Assembly: GCF_018998565.1 (NCBI RefSeq)
Contig: NZ_JAHNZO010000039.1
Span: forward strand, 1 to 64,000
Source of the DNA: Paenibacillus oleatilyticus
GTDB lineage: Bacteria; Bacillota; Bacilli; Paenibacillales; NBRC-103111
DNA length: 64,000 bases
Direction of reading: 5' to 3'
The position numbers and the translations under genes were made by a program. The number at the start of each line of letters is the position of its first letter. Position 1 is the first letter of the stretch. A model generated the notes under the pieces. The model saw only the letters and a program-made list of their open reading frames with translations. It was not told where the DNA came from and ran no database searches. Positions 43,683-52,635 of the stretch are shown in pieces.

Positions 43683-43711
43683 ATTGTACAAGAACGGCAA
43701 TGACCGGTCAA
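43683..43711 (-). promoter_or_regulatory. Sigma-A promoter of the SDR leader RNA
   Basis: On the minus strand TTGACC (43706-43711) and TACAAT (43683-43688) are separated by exactly 17 bp. The expected start site is near 43676. Confidence 0.7.
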
Positions 43712-43763
43712 TCCAAAACAGGCCGAAAGTGACCCTCGATTCCATCGCCTCACCTTCCCGCAC

Positions 43764-43792
43764 TTGAATCCTTTGCCCGAATAAGCTATACT
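43764..43792 (+). promoter_or_regulatory. Sigma-A promoter of serS
   Basis: TTGAAT (43764-43769) and TATACT (43787-43792) are separated by 17 bp. The leader RNA would begin near 43799, giving a T-box leader of about 200 nt before the regulated terminator. Confidence 0.7.
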
Positions 43793-43798
43793 ACAACA

Positions 43799-44001
43799 AA
43801 TTGAATGACCGACCATTTGCCTATGAAGAGCATCCAACTCGGAGGCGTTCTCGTTAAAGGGACCGATACCGTCCCTCAAGTGAACCGGGCCCGCCCGTTA
43901 ACGCGGAACCAAAGCGGATCGGACCGCCATGCTGTCCGGTCAAGTTGGGTGGCACCGCGAGACAAGCGCTCCTCGTCCCAAAAGGATAGAGGGCGCTTTT
44001 T
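43799..44001 (+). ncRNA. T-box leader of serS
   Basis: The T-box signature GGGTGGCACCGCG is at 43947-43959. It is followed by a terminator (43964-44001; AAGCGCTCCTC and GAGGGCGCTTTTT) whose left arm overlaps the antiterminator. Uncharged tRNA-Ser binding would stabilise the antiterminator and allow serS transcription. Only about 150 nt precede the T-box, short for a full three-stem leader, and I could not place the specifier codon. Assignment to serine rests on the gene downstream. Confidence 0.85.
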
Positions 44002-44033
44002 GTCATTTTCCAAGAAAAAGGAGCGGTACTACA

Positions 44034-45323
44034 ATGCTGGACATTCACTGGATTCGCCAAAATCACGAGACGGTACAAACGGTCGCCGATCAAAAAGGAA
44101 TCGCCGTTTCCGTCGCCGAGCTGCTCGCCTGGGACGAAAAAAAGCGAAATCTGCTTCAAGAGACCGAGAAGCTGCGCCACGCCCGAAACAAGCTGTCGGA
44201 GGAGATCGGCACTCTCGTTCGTTCGGGAAGCCATGAACAAGCCGAGCCGTTGAAACGTGACGTGAAGGAGCTGGGCAGCCGCTTGGCGGAGACCGAACCG
44301 GAGCTGGCCGAAGCGCAGCGTCAGTTCGATCAACTGATGCTGCGCATCCCGAACGTCGTATCTCCCGACACGCCTGTCGGACGTTCGGATGCCGACAATA
44401 TTGAAATTCGGCGTACCGGGACGCTGCCCGTGTTCGCTTTCGAGCCCAAAGACCACGTAGCCCTTGGCGAGCTTCACCGGATGATCGACATCCCGCGCGG
44501 GGTCAAGACGGCCGGTACCCGGAACTATTACCTGCGGGGGCCCGGAGCGCTGCTGCACCGCGCCGTTCAGCAGCTTGCGGTGGATATGCTGCTAAGCCGG
44601 GGCTTTACGCTCATGGAGGTTCCGCTGCTCGTACGCGCGGATGCCTTGACCCATACGGGCTACTTTCCCTTCGGCCAAGATCAGGTGTACCGGATCGCGG
44701 ACGAGGACAAGTGGCTGGTCGGCACCTCGGAGGTGCCGCTTGTTTCGTATTACAGCCATGAGGTGGTCAACGTCCGCGAACCGCTCATGCTTGCCGCCGT
44801 CTCGTCGTGTTTTCGAAGCGAGGTCGGCTCGGCAGGCAAAGACGTGCACGGCTTATACCGCGTGCATCAATTTTCCAAAGTGGAGCAGGTTATCGTGTGC
44901 GAAGCCGAGCTTGACCGTTCCGAGCCGCTGCTGGAAGCTATCACGAGCAACGCGGAAGAGCTTTTGCAGCTGCTGGAGCTGCCCTACCGGGTCATGGCCG
45001 TCTGTACCGGCGATATGTCGCAAAAAACGTATAAGCAGTACGACATCGAAACTTGGATGCCGAGCCGCCAAGCCTACGGCGAAACCCATTCGTCGTCCCA
45101 TCTGTTCGACTTCCAGGCCCGCCGTTCGAACATCCGGTATCGCGATTCGGGCGGCAAGCTGCGCTACTGCCATACGCTCAACAATACGGCCGTCGCATCG
45201 CCGAGAATCCTAATCCCGCTGCTGGAAAATCACCAGGCCGAGGACGGCTCGATCCGGATTCCGCCGGCGCTGCGCCCGTACATGAACGGCATGGAGCGGC
45301 TGCTTCCTTCGTCCGAAGAATAA
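44034..45323 (+). CDS. serS: Seryl-tRNA synthetase
   Basis: Charges tRNA-Ser with serine. The 429-aa protein has the N-terminal coiled-coil tRNA-binding arm (about residues 30-100, LLQETEKLRHARNKLSEEIG) and a class II core. Motif 2 is CFRSEVGSAGKDVHGLYRVH and motif 3 region LNNTAVASPRILIPLLENHQ; the CTGDMS serine pocket is present. The ATG at 44034 begins MLDIHWIRQN, with AAAAGGAG about 11 nt before it. It is preceded by a T-box. Usually serS sits near dnaN/gyrA; here it stands between an SDR and a membrane protein, so it could be a second copy. Confidence 0.95.
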   Translation: MLDIHWIRQNHETVQTVADQKGIAVSVAELLAWDEKKRNLLQETEKLRHARNKLSEEIGTLVRSGSHEQAEPLKRDVKELGSRLAETEPELAEAQRQFDQLMLRIPNVVSPDTPVGRSDADNIEIRRTGTLPVFAFEPKDHVALGELHRMIDIPRGVKTAGTRNYYLRGPGALLHRAVQQLAVDMLLSRGFTLMEVPLLVRADALTHTGYFPFGQDQVYRIADEDKWLVGTSEVPLVSYYSHEVVNVREPLMLAAVSSCFRSEVGSAGKDVHGLYRVHQFSKVEQVIVCEAELDRSEPLLEAITSNAEELLQLLELPYRVMAVCTGDMSQKTYKQYDIETWMPSRQAYGETHSSSHLFDFQARRSNIRYRDSGGKLRYCHTLNNTAVASPRILIPLLENHQAEDGSIRIPPALRPYMNGMERLLPSSEE

Positions 45324-45324
45324 C

Positions 45325-45357
45325 AAAAAAGGCCGGAGTTGTTACCCCGGCCTTTTC
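45325..45357. terminator. Bidirectional terminator after serS
   Basis: AAAAGGCCGG and CCGGCCTTTT form a 10-bp stem around AGTTGTTACC. It lies between the convergent stops of serS and the membrane protein. Confidence 0.9.
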
Positions 45358-45371
45358 CACTCTAATCTGAA

Positions 45372-45797
45372 CTAAAATGCATATGGGAACTTCATCAGCG
45401 TAACGACAAGAAAGAAGATGATGCCGTTGATCACGCTAAGCGACTTGATGGAACCGATGTGAGCCTTGATATTGCCGCCTGCCGGATCTTGCAGCGCCTT
45501 GCGCATTTTGCTGCCGAGAATGCCTGTCAGCGCCCCTATGGCGAGGAACAGCACGACCGCCAGCACCATCCAAAGTACCGAATAGTGCGCCTTGCTGACC
45601 AGATAACCGCCGGACAAAAATGCGATCACAAGCGCCAACTGCCCCGCACGGTTGGCGGCAAACAACACATTCAAGAAACCGAACTGCGCCGTTCCCGATT
45701 GCAGCGCCTCCACCCGCATCGCCAAAAACGGCAGCATGAGATAAAAGCCCATCAAAATGGCGCCGAGCACATGTAAATACAAAAACACTTGCTGCAT
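45372..45797 (-). CDS. Small membrane protein with four helices
   Basis: A 141-aa integral membrane protein, helices at about residues 3-22, 42-65, 70-92 and 115-138. It has a conserved-looking first segment LYLHVLGAILMGFYLMLPFL. I do not recognise the family with certainty. ATG 45797 is chosen because it begins MQQVFLYLH at the first helix; GGGAGGG is about 10 nt upstream. No link with neighbours is obvious. Confidence 0.65.
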   Translation of the reverse strand: MQQVFLYLHVLGAILMGFYLMLPFLAMRVEALQSGTAQFGFLNVLFAANRAGQLALVIAFLSGGYLVSKAHYSVLWMVLAVVLFLAIGALTGILGSKMRKALQDPAGGNIKAHIGSIKSLSVINGIIFFLVVTLMKFPYAF

Positions 45798-45884
45798 AAT
45801 CCCGGGACCCTCCCTATTCAACCTCGTTTTCTCTCTCCCCTAGTATACAAGACTATGAGCTTCCTAAGCAAATGTTACCCAGGC

Positions 45885-48800
45885 TTACGAATGGACCGCT
45901 TTACCCGCTTTCGCCGAGCGTTTGTCGCGCCACTTCTGTAAAATGACAAACAGCGACGGAACGACGATCAGCGTAAGCATGGTTGAATACAGCAGACCGG
46001 AAATAATCGTAATTCCCATCGGGCGCCACAAATTCCCGCCCATAATCGTCATCGGCAGCAAGCCGCCGATGGCCGTGGCCGTCGTCAGCAGAATCGGCCG
46101 GAGCCGCGCTTTCCCCGCTTCCGCTACCGCTTCGTACAAAGGCAGTCCGCGTTCGCGCGCCTGCTCGATAAATTCGATCAGAATGATCCCGTTCCGCACT
46201 ACGATGCCCGCCAAGCTGACGAGCCCCATGAGCGCCATGAAGCCGATCGGCGAACCGGAAAGGAACAGACCGATGATCGCGCCGCCTGCCGCCAAATAGA
46301 CGGTCGAGAGAATGAGCAGCGGAATCGACAGCGAGTAAAACTGCATGACCATAATGATGTAAATCAGCAAAATAACGATAACCGACAGCTTTCCGATGGA
46401 GGCAAACGCTTCGTTACGCTCCTCGTTTTCGCCGCCGAACTGAATCGAATAGCCTGCAGGAACATTGTAGCTTCCCAGCTTGGCCTGCAGATCCTTCACA
46501 ATATCGTCCGCCAGCCGGTCCTGCGTATAGCTGCGAACGGTAATCGTCCGGGTCTGGTCGCGGTGATGAATCGACTTGATCATTTGGCTAGTGCGGATAT
46601 CACCCAGCTCGCGCATCGCGACCGTGCCGCCTTTTTGCGTCGAGACGTACATTTTCTTCATCGTCTCCACCGGGTCGGCAGAACGCATCTTCGCGTATAG
46701 AATCACGTCGATCAGATCTTCGCCTTTCTGCATCTCCGACACTTCCAGCCCTTCGGTTGCCATTCTGAGCGTCGTGGAAAGATCCTTCTCATTCACGCCG
46801 AATAGACTCAACTTCGCCGGGTTCGGGTCAACCTCATAGGTGTTCATAACCTCTCCCACATCGTCGCTTACGCTGATCGTACCCGGGATTTCTTTCAGCA
46901 TCGCTTGAACGTCCGCCGAAATCTGGCGAAGCTCCGACAGCTCGCTGCCACTGATGCGCAGGGCAATCGGCGCGCCGACAGGCGGTCCTTGCTCCAGCTC
47001 GCGCGGCGTAATCTCCACATCGGAGGGGAACATCGCCTTGAGCTGCTCCCGCCACTGCACGACGGCGGCTTTCGTATTCAACTGCTTCATATCGACCTTA
47101 ACGAACAGCTGTCCGATCGAGATGCCCGTCTGATCCGCTTCAGTGTAATAAAAATGCGGAGCCGTACGTCCGGCATAAGCCGAGACAAAGCGCACACCCG
47201 GCTGCTCTTCCATCCATGCCGCCGCTTTGCGGATCGTAAACTCCGTTTCGGCAAACTGACGTCCGGACGGAAGCTTGAAGTCGATGAGCATCTCTTCCTT
47301 CTCCGCAGGCGGGAAATACTGCACCCCAAGCAGCGGCATCAAACCGAAAGCGGAGGTGCCCAGCAGCAGCGCAGCGAGCCCGGTCAGCAGCGGACGCCGC
47401 AAGAAGCGGTGAATCTGCTTGCCGTAAAAGGCACTCAGCCTTGCGATCGGCTTGCCCAGCAGACCCGGAGTTTCCGTCCCTTCGCTTCCGGACGCCGCCC
47501 CCGCACCTTTGGTCGGCTCGGCCTTGGAGCCTTTGCGGCGAAGCCGCCGCTCGCCCACCCATTGGCGGAAAATCGGAACAATGGTCAGCGACATCGCCAT
47601 GGAAGCCGCAAGGGACAACGAAATGACAACAGGAAGCGGGCGAATGAAGCTGCCGATGTTGCCCTGCAGGAAAAACAACGGCAAAAACGCGGCAGCCGTC
47701 GCAATCGTCGCCGTCAGAATCGAAATGGCGACATCACGGCTTCCCTCCAGCGAGGCCGTAGCCGGATCGTCGCCCAGTTGCAAGCGGCGCTGAATATTGT
47801 CGTTCACGACGATGGCGTCGTCGACGAGAATTCCTAGCACGATGACGAGCGCGACGATCGTAATCTGATTCAGATCGATCCCCACCGTTTCGACGGGAAT
47901 AAAACCGATCGTAATGGACACCGGAATGGCCAAGGCCACGATCAACGAAGTGCCGAACGTTAGTCCGAGAGAGCAGACAACGATAACCGAAATAATCCCC
48001 ATCAGCAGCTCTCTGCCCAGCTCGTTGAACAGATGGTCGAGACTTTCCTTTTGCGTAAACAGCGACTCGATCCTCACATTGGCCGGCAGCTTCGGCCCCA
48101 GCTCCGCGACCTTCTTGTCGATGCGCTTCTGCAGCGACGGGACATCCGTACCTTTCTCCGAATTGATGACCAGGTCAAGGACGGGCTTTCCGTTATGTAA
48201 GATGGATACTTCTTTTTTCTTCGGCCGCAGCTTGACGTCGGCGACGTCCTTGATCTTCAGCGCGCTGCCGGGAGGCAGGCCCAGAAGCTCCGTATTCGCG
48301 ATATCCTCGGCGGACTTCCATTCCCCGCCCATATTGACGTAATACTGCTTGGCGCCCTTGTCGACCGTACCGAGCGGCACCCGATCATGCTTATTTTTCA
48401 ACGATTGAGCCACGATACCCCATGGCAGCCTGAGCGTATCCAGCTTTTCGGTATCGAGCGTGATCGCCACTTCTTGCTCGGGCAGGCCGACGACCTCGAC
48501 GTTGCTTACGCCGGGGACAGTTGCAAGCTGCTTCTTCCAAGAGTCCATCGTCGTCCGTAGCGACTCCAACTCCTCCGGCGTCTCCACGACAAAATGCAAA
48601 ATTTGCGCCGCAATTTTGCTCAGATCGTCGTTCACTTCCGGCTGGTGCGCGCCTTCCGGCAGGTCGTCTTGCGCGGACTGCACCTTCTGGCGCAGCGAGT
48701 CCCATGCCCTGCGGATATCCGTGTCCGACTTCAGCTCGACTTGAATGACTGACACATTGGCGGCCGAAGTGGAGCTGAGAACCTTGATGCCGCTGATTTC

Positions 48801-49010
48801 CTTAATTTTATCCTCCAGCGGACGGGTGACGAACTGCTCTACCTTTTCCGGCGAGGCCCCCGGATAGACGGTTTTCACCATCGCATACGTGATCTCGACC
48901 TCGGGATTCTCCCTCTGCTTCAAGGTGAAAATATTGAACACCCCGAGCACGACCGCCATCACGAAAAACAGCAGCGTCACCTTGCGGTATTTCAGCAACT
49001 TCGCGATCAT
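45885..49010 (-). CDS. RND efflux transporter permease (AcrB/SwrC type)
   Basis: A 1041-aa proton-driven exporter with twelve helices and two large external loops (about residues 35-335 and 555-850). The proton relay pair is the Asp-Asp in GILVDDAIVVNDNIQRRLQ. The FIPVETVGIDLNQITIVALV and MALMGLVSLAGIVVRNGIIL blocks are typical of the HAE-type RND family. There is a polar linker of about 40 residues near the middle (RRKGSKAEPTKGAGAASGSE). No adaptor (HlyD-like) gene is near, as for SwrC of Bacillus. Its start overlaps the TetR regulator stop by 4 nt. Confidence 0.93.
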   Translation of the reverse strand: MIAKLLKYRKVTLLFFVMAVVLGVFNIFTLKQRENPEVEITYAMVKTVYPGASPEKVEQFVTRPLEDKIKEISGIKVLSSTSAANVSVIQVELKSDTDIRRAWDSLRQKVQSAQDDLPEGAHQPEVNDDLSKIAAQILHFVVETPEELESLRTTMDSWKKQLATVPGVSNVEVVGLPEQEVAITLDTEKLDTLRLPWGIVAQSLKNKHDRVPLGTVDKGAKQYYVNMGGEWKSAEDIANTELLGLPPGSALKIKDVADVKLRPKKKEVSILHNGKPVLDLVINSEKGTDVPSLQKRIDKKVAELGPKLPANVRIESLFTQKESLDHLFNELGRELLMGIISVIVVCSLGLTFGTSLIVALAIPVSITIGFIPVETVGIDLNQITIVALVIVLGILVDDAIVVNDNIQRRLQLGDDPATASLEGSRDVAISILTATIATAAAFLPLFFLQGNIGSFIRPLPVVISLSLAASMAMSLTIVPIFRQWVGERRLRRKGSKAEPTKGAGAASGSEGTETPGLLGKPIARLSAFYGKQIHRFLRRPLLTGLAALLLGTSAFGLMPLLGVQYFPPAEKEEMLIDFKLPSGRQFAETEFTIRKAAAWMEEQPGVRFVSAYAGRTAPHFYYTEADQTGISIGQLFVKVDMKQLNTKAAVVQWREQLKAMFPSDVEITPRELEQGPPVGAPIALRISGSELSELRQISADVQAMLKEIPGTISVSDDVGEVMNTYEVDPNPAKLSLFGVNEKDLSTTLRMATEGLEVSEMQKGEDLIDVILYAKMRSADPVETMKKMYVSTQKGGTVAMRELGDIRTSQMIKSIHHRDQTRTITVRSYTQDRLADDIVKDLQAKLGSYNVPAGYSIQFGGENEERNEAFASIGKLSVIVILLIYIIMVMQFYSLSIPLLILSTVYLAAGGAIIGLFLSGSPIGFMALMGLVSLAGIVVRNGIILIEFIEQARERGLPLYEAVAEAGKARLRPILLTTATAIGGLLPMTIMGGNLWRPMGITIISGLLYSTMLTLIVVPSLFVILQKWRDKRSAKAGKAVHS

Positions 49011-49606
49011 TCTTCGTTCACATCCGTTTCCCGCAGGCAGTTGACGTTGATCCCGACGAGCACCTCGGCAAGCAGGTCAAGCTTTTCCAGACCGTATCCT
49101 TTTTCGATGAACCACTGGTAAGCGACCATCTCCACCATCCCGATCTCTGCATAAGCGGTCATTTCCAGCTGCTCGTCCGTATATCCGGGATAGACGTTGT
49201 TATGCTTGAACATTCCCTTGACAACCTCGCAAATATTGCCGTAAAACTGCTTCGCGATGTCCGCTATTTCCGGAGAGGCGGCACCATGCCGCTTCAAAAT
49301 GTTAAGTATCGTCCGGTTTTGGTAATAAATGATCAGCGTCTCCCGGATCAAACCATCGTGCATTTGTTCGTTGCACAGATCTGGAGTGTCGACCGATTCC
49401 GGTTCGAGCGCGACGACGATCTCCTTCAAGCACTCCTCCGCCACGCTGCGGAACAAGTCTTCCTTGCTTTTGAAATAAAGATAAAACGTGCCCTGCGCCA
49501 TGCCGGCATCCTTCACAATGTCCGACACTTTAGTGCTGTGATACCCTTTTTGCTCAAAAAGCTTCAGCGCCGACTCGACGATTTTGTCTCTCTTTTCTAC
49601 GGCCAA
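49007..49606 (-). CDS. TetR-family repressor of the RND exporter
   Basis: A 199-aa regulator. The N-terminal helix-turn-helix reads ALKLFEQKGYHSTKVSDIVK, then GMAQGTFYLYFKSKEDLF. The C-terminal ligand domain is helical. The start is a TTG at 49606 with GGGGAGGAG 9 nt before it; the ATG at 49690 would lie upstream of the operator. A perfect palindrome at 49656-49675 precedes it. It is co-transcribed with and overlaps the exporter, so an exporter substrate is likely to be its inducer. Confidence 0.9.
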   Translation of the reverse strand: MAVEKRDKIVESALKLFEQKGYHSTKVSDIVKDAGMAQGTFYLYFKSKEDLFRSVAEECLKEIVVALEPESVDTPDLCNEQMHDGLIRETLIIYYQNRTILNILKRHGAASPEIADIAKQFYGNICEVVKGMFKHNNVYPGYTDEQLEMTAYAEIGMVEMVAYQWFIEKGYGLEKLDLLAEVLVGINVNCLRETDVNEE

Positions 49607-49655
49607 CGGCGAATTCTCCTCCCCTAGGATTCTCCTCACGGTAGATCCCGATATT

Positions 49656-49675
49656 ATGACTGATTCGTCAGTCAT
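49656..49675. promoter_or_regulatory. TetR-type operator
   Basis: ATGACTGA-TTCG-TCAGTCAT is a perfect 8+4+8 bp palindrome. Sites of this shape (TGACT...AGTCA) are typical for TetR repressors. It lies 50 bp upstream of the TTG start of the regulator. Confidence 0.8.
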
Positions 49676-49756
49676 TTCGTATCGTACCATGGATTGTCAT
49701 GGCTTTCAATCCCTTAATCGGCAGTTTTTCATCGGCTCCGCTAAAGAAAAGGGAAA

Positions 49757-49799
49757 TAAAAAAAGACCAGCTTCGGCCTTTACGGCGAAAACTGGTCTT
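49757..49799 (-). terminator. Terminator after mdh
   Basis: AAGACCAG and CTGGTCTT form the stem, with an inner CGGC/GCCG pairing. Seven T residues follow on the minus strand. It lies 23 bp after the mdh stop. Confidence 0.88.
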
Positions 49800-49821
49800 A
49801 CCTTGAACAGATAATATGCGA

Positions 49822-50763
49822 TTAGCCCGTAACGACTTTGATGACGTTGCGTACGGATTCTGCGGATTTGTCGAGTGCCGCTTTCTCTTCCGGAAGCAGC
49901 TCCAGCTCGAATATTTTCTCGATGCCGTCGCCGCCAAGCAGCGTAGGTACGCCCATGAACAGGTTGTCATAGCCGTATTCGCCTTGGAGCAAAGCGATGG
50001 AAGGCAGAACGCGTTTTTTGTCTTTCAGGATCGCTTCCGTCATTTGCACGAGGGAAGCCGCCGGTGCGTAGTAAGCGGAGCCGTTGCCCAGCAGGTTAAC
50101 GATCTCGCCCCCGCCGGTACGCGTACGCTTCACAATCGCTTCGATGCGATCAGCCGGAATGAGCTTCTCGATCGGAATTCCGCCAACATTGGAGTAACGA
50201 ACGAGCGGAACCATGTCGTCCCCATGCCCCCCGAGTACGAAGCCGCGCACGTCTTCTACGGAAACGTTCAGCTCCTGCGCAATAAACGTGCAGTAACGAG
50301 CCGTATCCAGCACGCCGGATTGACCGATGACGCGGTTTTTCGGGAAGCCGAGCGTTTGGTAAGCGACATACGTCATGGCGTCTACCGGGTTGCTCAAGAT
50401 GAGAACGATCGATTGCGGGCTCGTTCTTTTGATGTTTTCGCAAACGGATTTCACGATGCCTGCGTTCGTGTTCACGAGGTCGTCGCGGCTCATGCCCGGT
50501 TTGCGGGCAATCCCTGCCGTGATAATCACGATGTCGGAACCGCTGGTCTCGTCATAGTTGGACGTGCCGACAATGTTCGCGTCGAACCCTTGCACCGGGG
50601 AAGCTTCGAGCATATCAAGCGCTTTCCCTTTGGTCGGGTTCTCCAACTGAGGGATGTCCAGCAATACGACGTCGCCGAGTTCTTTTTGCGCTAGCATCAG
50701 CGCTGTTGTGGCACCTGTGAAGCCTGCGCCGACAACCGTAATTTTTTTACGTTGGATTGCCAT
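49822..50763 (-). CDS. mdh: Malate dehydrogenase (NAD)
   Basis: Oxidises malate to oxaloacetate in the TCA cycle. The 313-aa protein is of the lactate-dehydrogenase-like type: [12 protein letters not shown] cofactor loop, active-site Asp and Arg in LDTARY, and catalytic His in [12 protein letters not shown]. The substrate-specificity loop has Arg residues in [11 protein letters not shown]. Start at ATG 50763, with GGGAGG 8 nt before it. It follows icd in the citZ-icd-mdh order of Bacillus, but a 388-bp structured gap intervenes. Confidence 0.95.
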   Translation of the reverse strand: MAIQRKKITVVGAGFTGATTALMLAQKELGDVVLLDIPQLENPTKGKALDMLEASPVQGFDANIVGTSNYDETSGSDIVIITAGIARKPGMSRDDLVNTNAGIVKSVCENIKRTSPQSIVLILSNPVDAMTYVAYQTLGFPKNRVIGQSGVLDTARYCTFIAQELNVSVEDVRGFVLGGHGDDMVPLVRYSNVGGIPIEKLIPADRIEAIVKRTRTGGGEIVNLLGNGSAYYAPAASLVQMTEAILKDKKRVLPSIALLQGEYGYDNLFMGVPTLLGGDGIEKIFELELLPEEKAALDKSAESVRNVIKVVTG

Positions 50764-50858
50764 AATCAATTCCTCCCATAGTTTGTGCTTTACCGCACAT
50801 TAATTTTATGTTTCAATTTCGGGAATTAGCATATGACTTCGGCTTAATCTTTATCAGT

Positions 50859-51016
50859 GACGCATGGAAGCGTGTTCTTGTGCAGCACGGCGCTAGCTCG
50901 TGCGCATGAGAACAAACGCGTTCCTACAGCCAACCTAACACATAAACGCCCCAGCACGCATGAAAGCGTGTTTGCGGGCGCCTGGCTTCAGCCGGGCCGC
51001 CCGCAGACAAACGCGC
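50859..51016. repeat. Two related hairpin units between icd and mdh
   Basis: Units at 50859-50922 and 50954-51016 share the flanks ACGCATG(G/A)AAGCGTGTT and (G)ACAAACGCG and enclose different stems. Unit 1 holds GCACG/CGTGC and AGAACA/TGTTCT, unit 2 GCGGGCG/CGCCCGC. The stems differ in sequence but both pair, so the fold seems to be conserved. No reading frame is convincing here. Confidence 0.5.
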
Positions 51017-51085
51017 TCTATTCTCAAACGCTACATGGGTGCGCCTCTACCCTGCCTACCAACAGCTTTCGTCGTCCAGGGGGCG

Positions 51086-51145
51086 AAACCTCCAAGTTTT
51101 GCGAAGCAAAACTGCTTCGTAAGCTCTCCCTTGTAAGGGAGGTTT
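51086..51145. repeat. Nested cruciform just downstream of icd
   Basis: AAACCTCC (51086) and GGAGGTTT (51138) form an outer 8-bp stem. Inside, AGTTTTGCGAAGCAAAACT is a perfect hairpin, with CTCCCTTGTAAGGGAG next to it. CGAAGCAAAACTGCTTCG is an alternative hairpin that shares one arm with the first, so two folds exclude each other. It lies seven bases after the icd stop and may serve as terminator or RNA stabiliser. Confidence 0.55.
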
Positions 51146-51151
51146 GGATTC

Positions 51152-52447
51152 TTAGAAATTTTTGATGATCTCGTCGGCAAACGCGGAGCACTTCACTTCG
51201 GTTGCGCCTTCCATCAGACGGGCGAAGTCGTAAGTTACCGTTTTGTTGTTGATTGCCGTTTCCATGCCTTTGTAGATCAGGTCAGCCGCTTCCAGCCAGC
51301 CCAGGTGCTCCAGCATCATAACGCCGGACAAAATAACGGAGCCCGGGTTAACAACGTCGAGACCTGCGTATTTCGGAGCCGTACCATGCGTTGCTTCGAA
51401 GATCGCATGACCGGTTACGTAGTTAATATTTGCACCTGGAGCGATACCGATACCACCGACTTGAGCAGCTAGAGCGTCGGACAGGTAGTCGCCGTTCAGG
51501 TTGAGCGTAGCGATAACGTCGAAGTCCGTCGGACGAGTAAGCACTTGCTGCAGGGCGATGTCGGCAATCGCGTCTTTTACGATGATTTTGCCGGCAGCTT
51601 CTGCGTCTTTTTGCGCTTTGTTCGCCGCGTCAACGCCTTGCTCTTCTTTAATTTTGTCGTATTGAGCCCAAGTAAACGTTTTGTCGCCAAACTCTTGCTC
51701 GGCGAGCTCGTAGCCCCAGTTTTTGAACGCGCCCTCGGTGAACTTCATGATGTTCCCTTTATGTACCAGGGTCACGCTCTTGCGGTTATGCTGGATCGCA
51801 TACTCGATCGCGGCGCGGATCAGACGCTTCGAGCCTTCGGAAGATACCGGCTTGATCCCGATACCGGACGTTTCCGGGAAGCGGATCTTTTTCACGCCCA
51901 TTTCGTTTTGCAGGAAAGCAAGCACTTTTTTCACTTCGTCGGAACCTGCGGCCCACTCGATACCGGCATAGATGTCCTCCGTATTTTCACGGAAAATAAC
52001 CATGTCTACCAGCTCCGGACGTTTAACCGGGGAAGGTACGCCTTTGAAGTAGCGAACCGGACGGGAGCACACATACAGATCCAGCTCTTGGCGAAGCGCA
52101 ACGTTCAGGGAACGGATACCGCCGCCGATTGGCGTCGTCAGAGGTCCTTTGATCGCTACGATGTATTCGCGGATTGCCGTCAGCGTATCGTTCGGCAGCC
52201 AGTTATTGTATTTGTTGAAGGCTTTCTCGCCTGCAAAAACTTCGTACCATGCGATTTTTTTCTCGCCTTTGTATGCTTTCTCTACCGCTGCATCCAATAC
52301 GCGCTTGGAAGCCGCCCAAATGTCCGGACCTGTGCCGTCGCCTTCGATGAAAGGAATGATCGGATTGTTCGGAACGTTCAGTTTGCCGTTCGTGATAGTG
52401 ATGCGTTCGCCTTCGGTCGGAAGTGCATATTGTTCGAATTGTGCCAT
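51152..52447 (-). CDS. icd: Isocitrate dehydrogenase (NADP)
   Basis: Converts isocitrate to 2-oxoglutarate. The 431-aa protein carries [16 protein letters not shown], the substrate loop [19 protein letters not shown] (the Ser that is phosphorylated in E. coli), [13 protein letters not shown], and [20 protein letters not shown]. The NADP-binding segment is [17 protein letters not shown]. It lies between citZ and mdh. The 388-bp gap before mdh holds structured repeats. Confidence 0.96.
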   Translation of the reverse strand: MAQFEQYALPTEGERITITNGKLNVPNNPIIPFIEGDGTGPDIWAASKRVLDAAVEKAYKGEKKIAWYEVFAGEKAFNKYNNWLPNDTLTAIREYIVAIKGPLTTPIGGGIRSLNVALRQELDLYVCSRPVRYFKGVPSPVKRPELVDMVIFRENTEDIYAGIEWAAGSDEVKKVLAFLQNEMGVKKIRFPETSGIGIKPVSSEGSKRLIRAAIEYAIQHNRKSVTLVHKGNIMKFTEGAFKNWGYELAEQEFGDKTFTWAQYDKIKEEQGVDAANKAQKDAEAAGKIIVKDAIADIALQQVLTRPTDFDVIATLNLNGDYLSDALAAQVGGIGIAPGANINYVTGHAIFEATHGTAPKYAGLDVVNPGSVILSGVMMLEHLGWLEAADLIYKGMETAINNKTVTYDFARLMEGATEVKCSAFADEIIKNF

Positions 52448-52635
52448 GAATAGGTAAGCCTCCTTGGAATGGTTTGGAGCCGCTGCAACAAGCTCCGTGG
52501 AATAGGGATGATGATGTCAAAAAGATACGGGAGCAGCGGCGTACGTCCCCTTCTTAGAAGACCGGTAACGCCGCAGCCGCCCGTAGGAGAGCTGCTTTTC
52601 TATTGCTTCCCGCAGGTGCGGGCATCCCAGCCGGA

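Noticed and set aside
43631-43879. 82-codon ORF on the minus strand
   Set aside because: It overlaps the promoters and leaders of both serS and the SDR, and has no ribosome binding site or domain.
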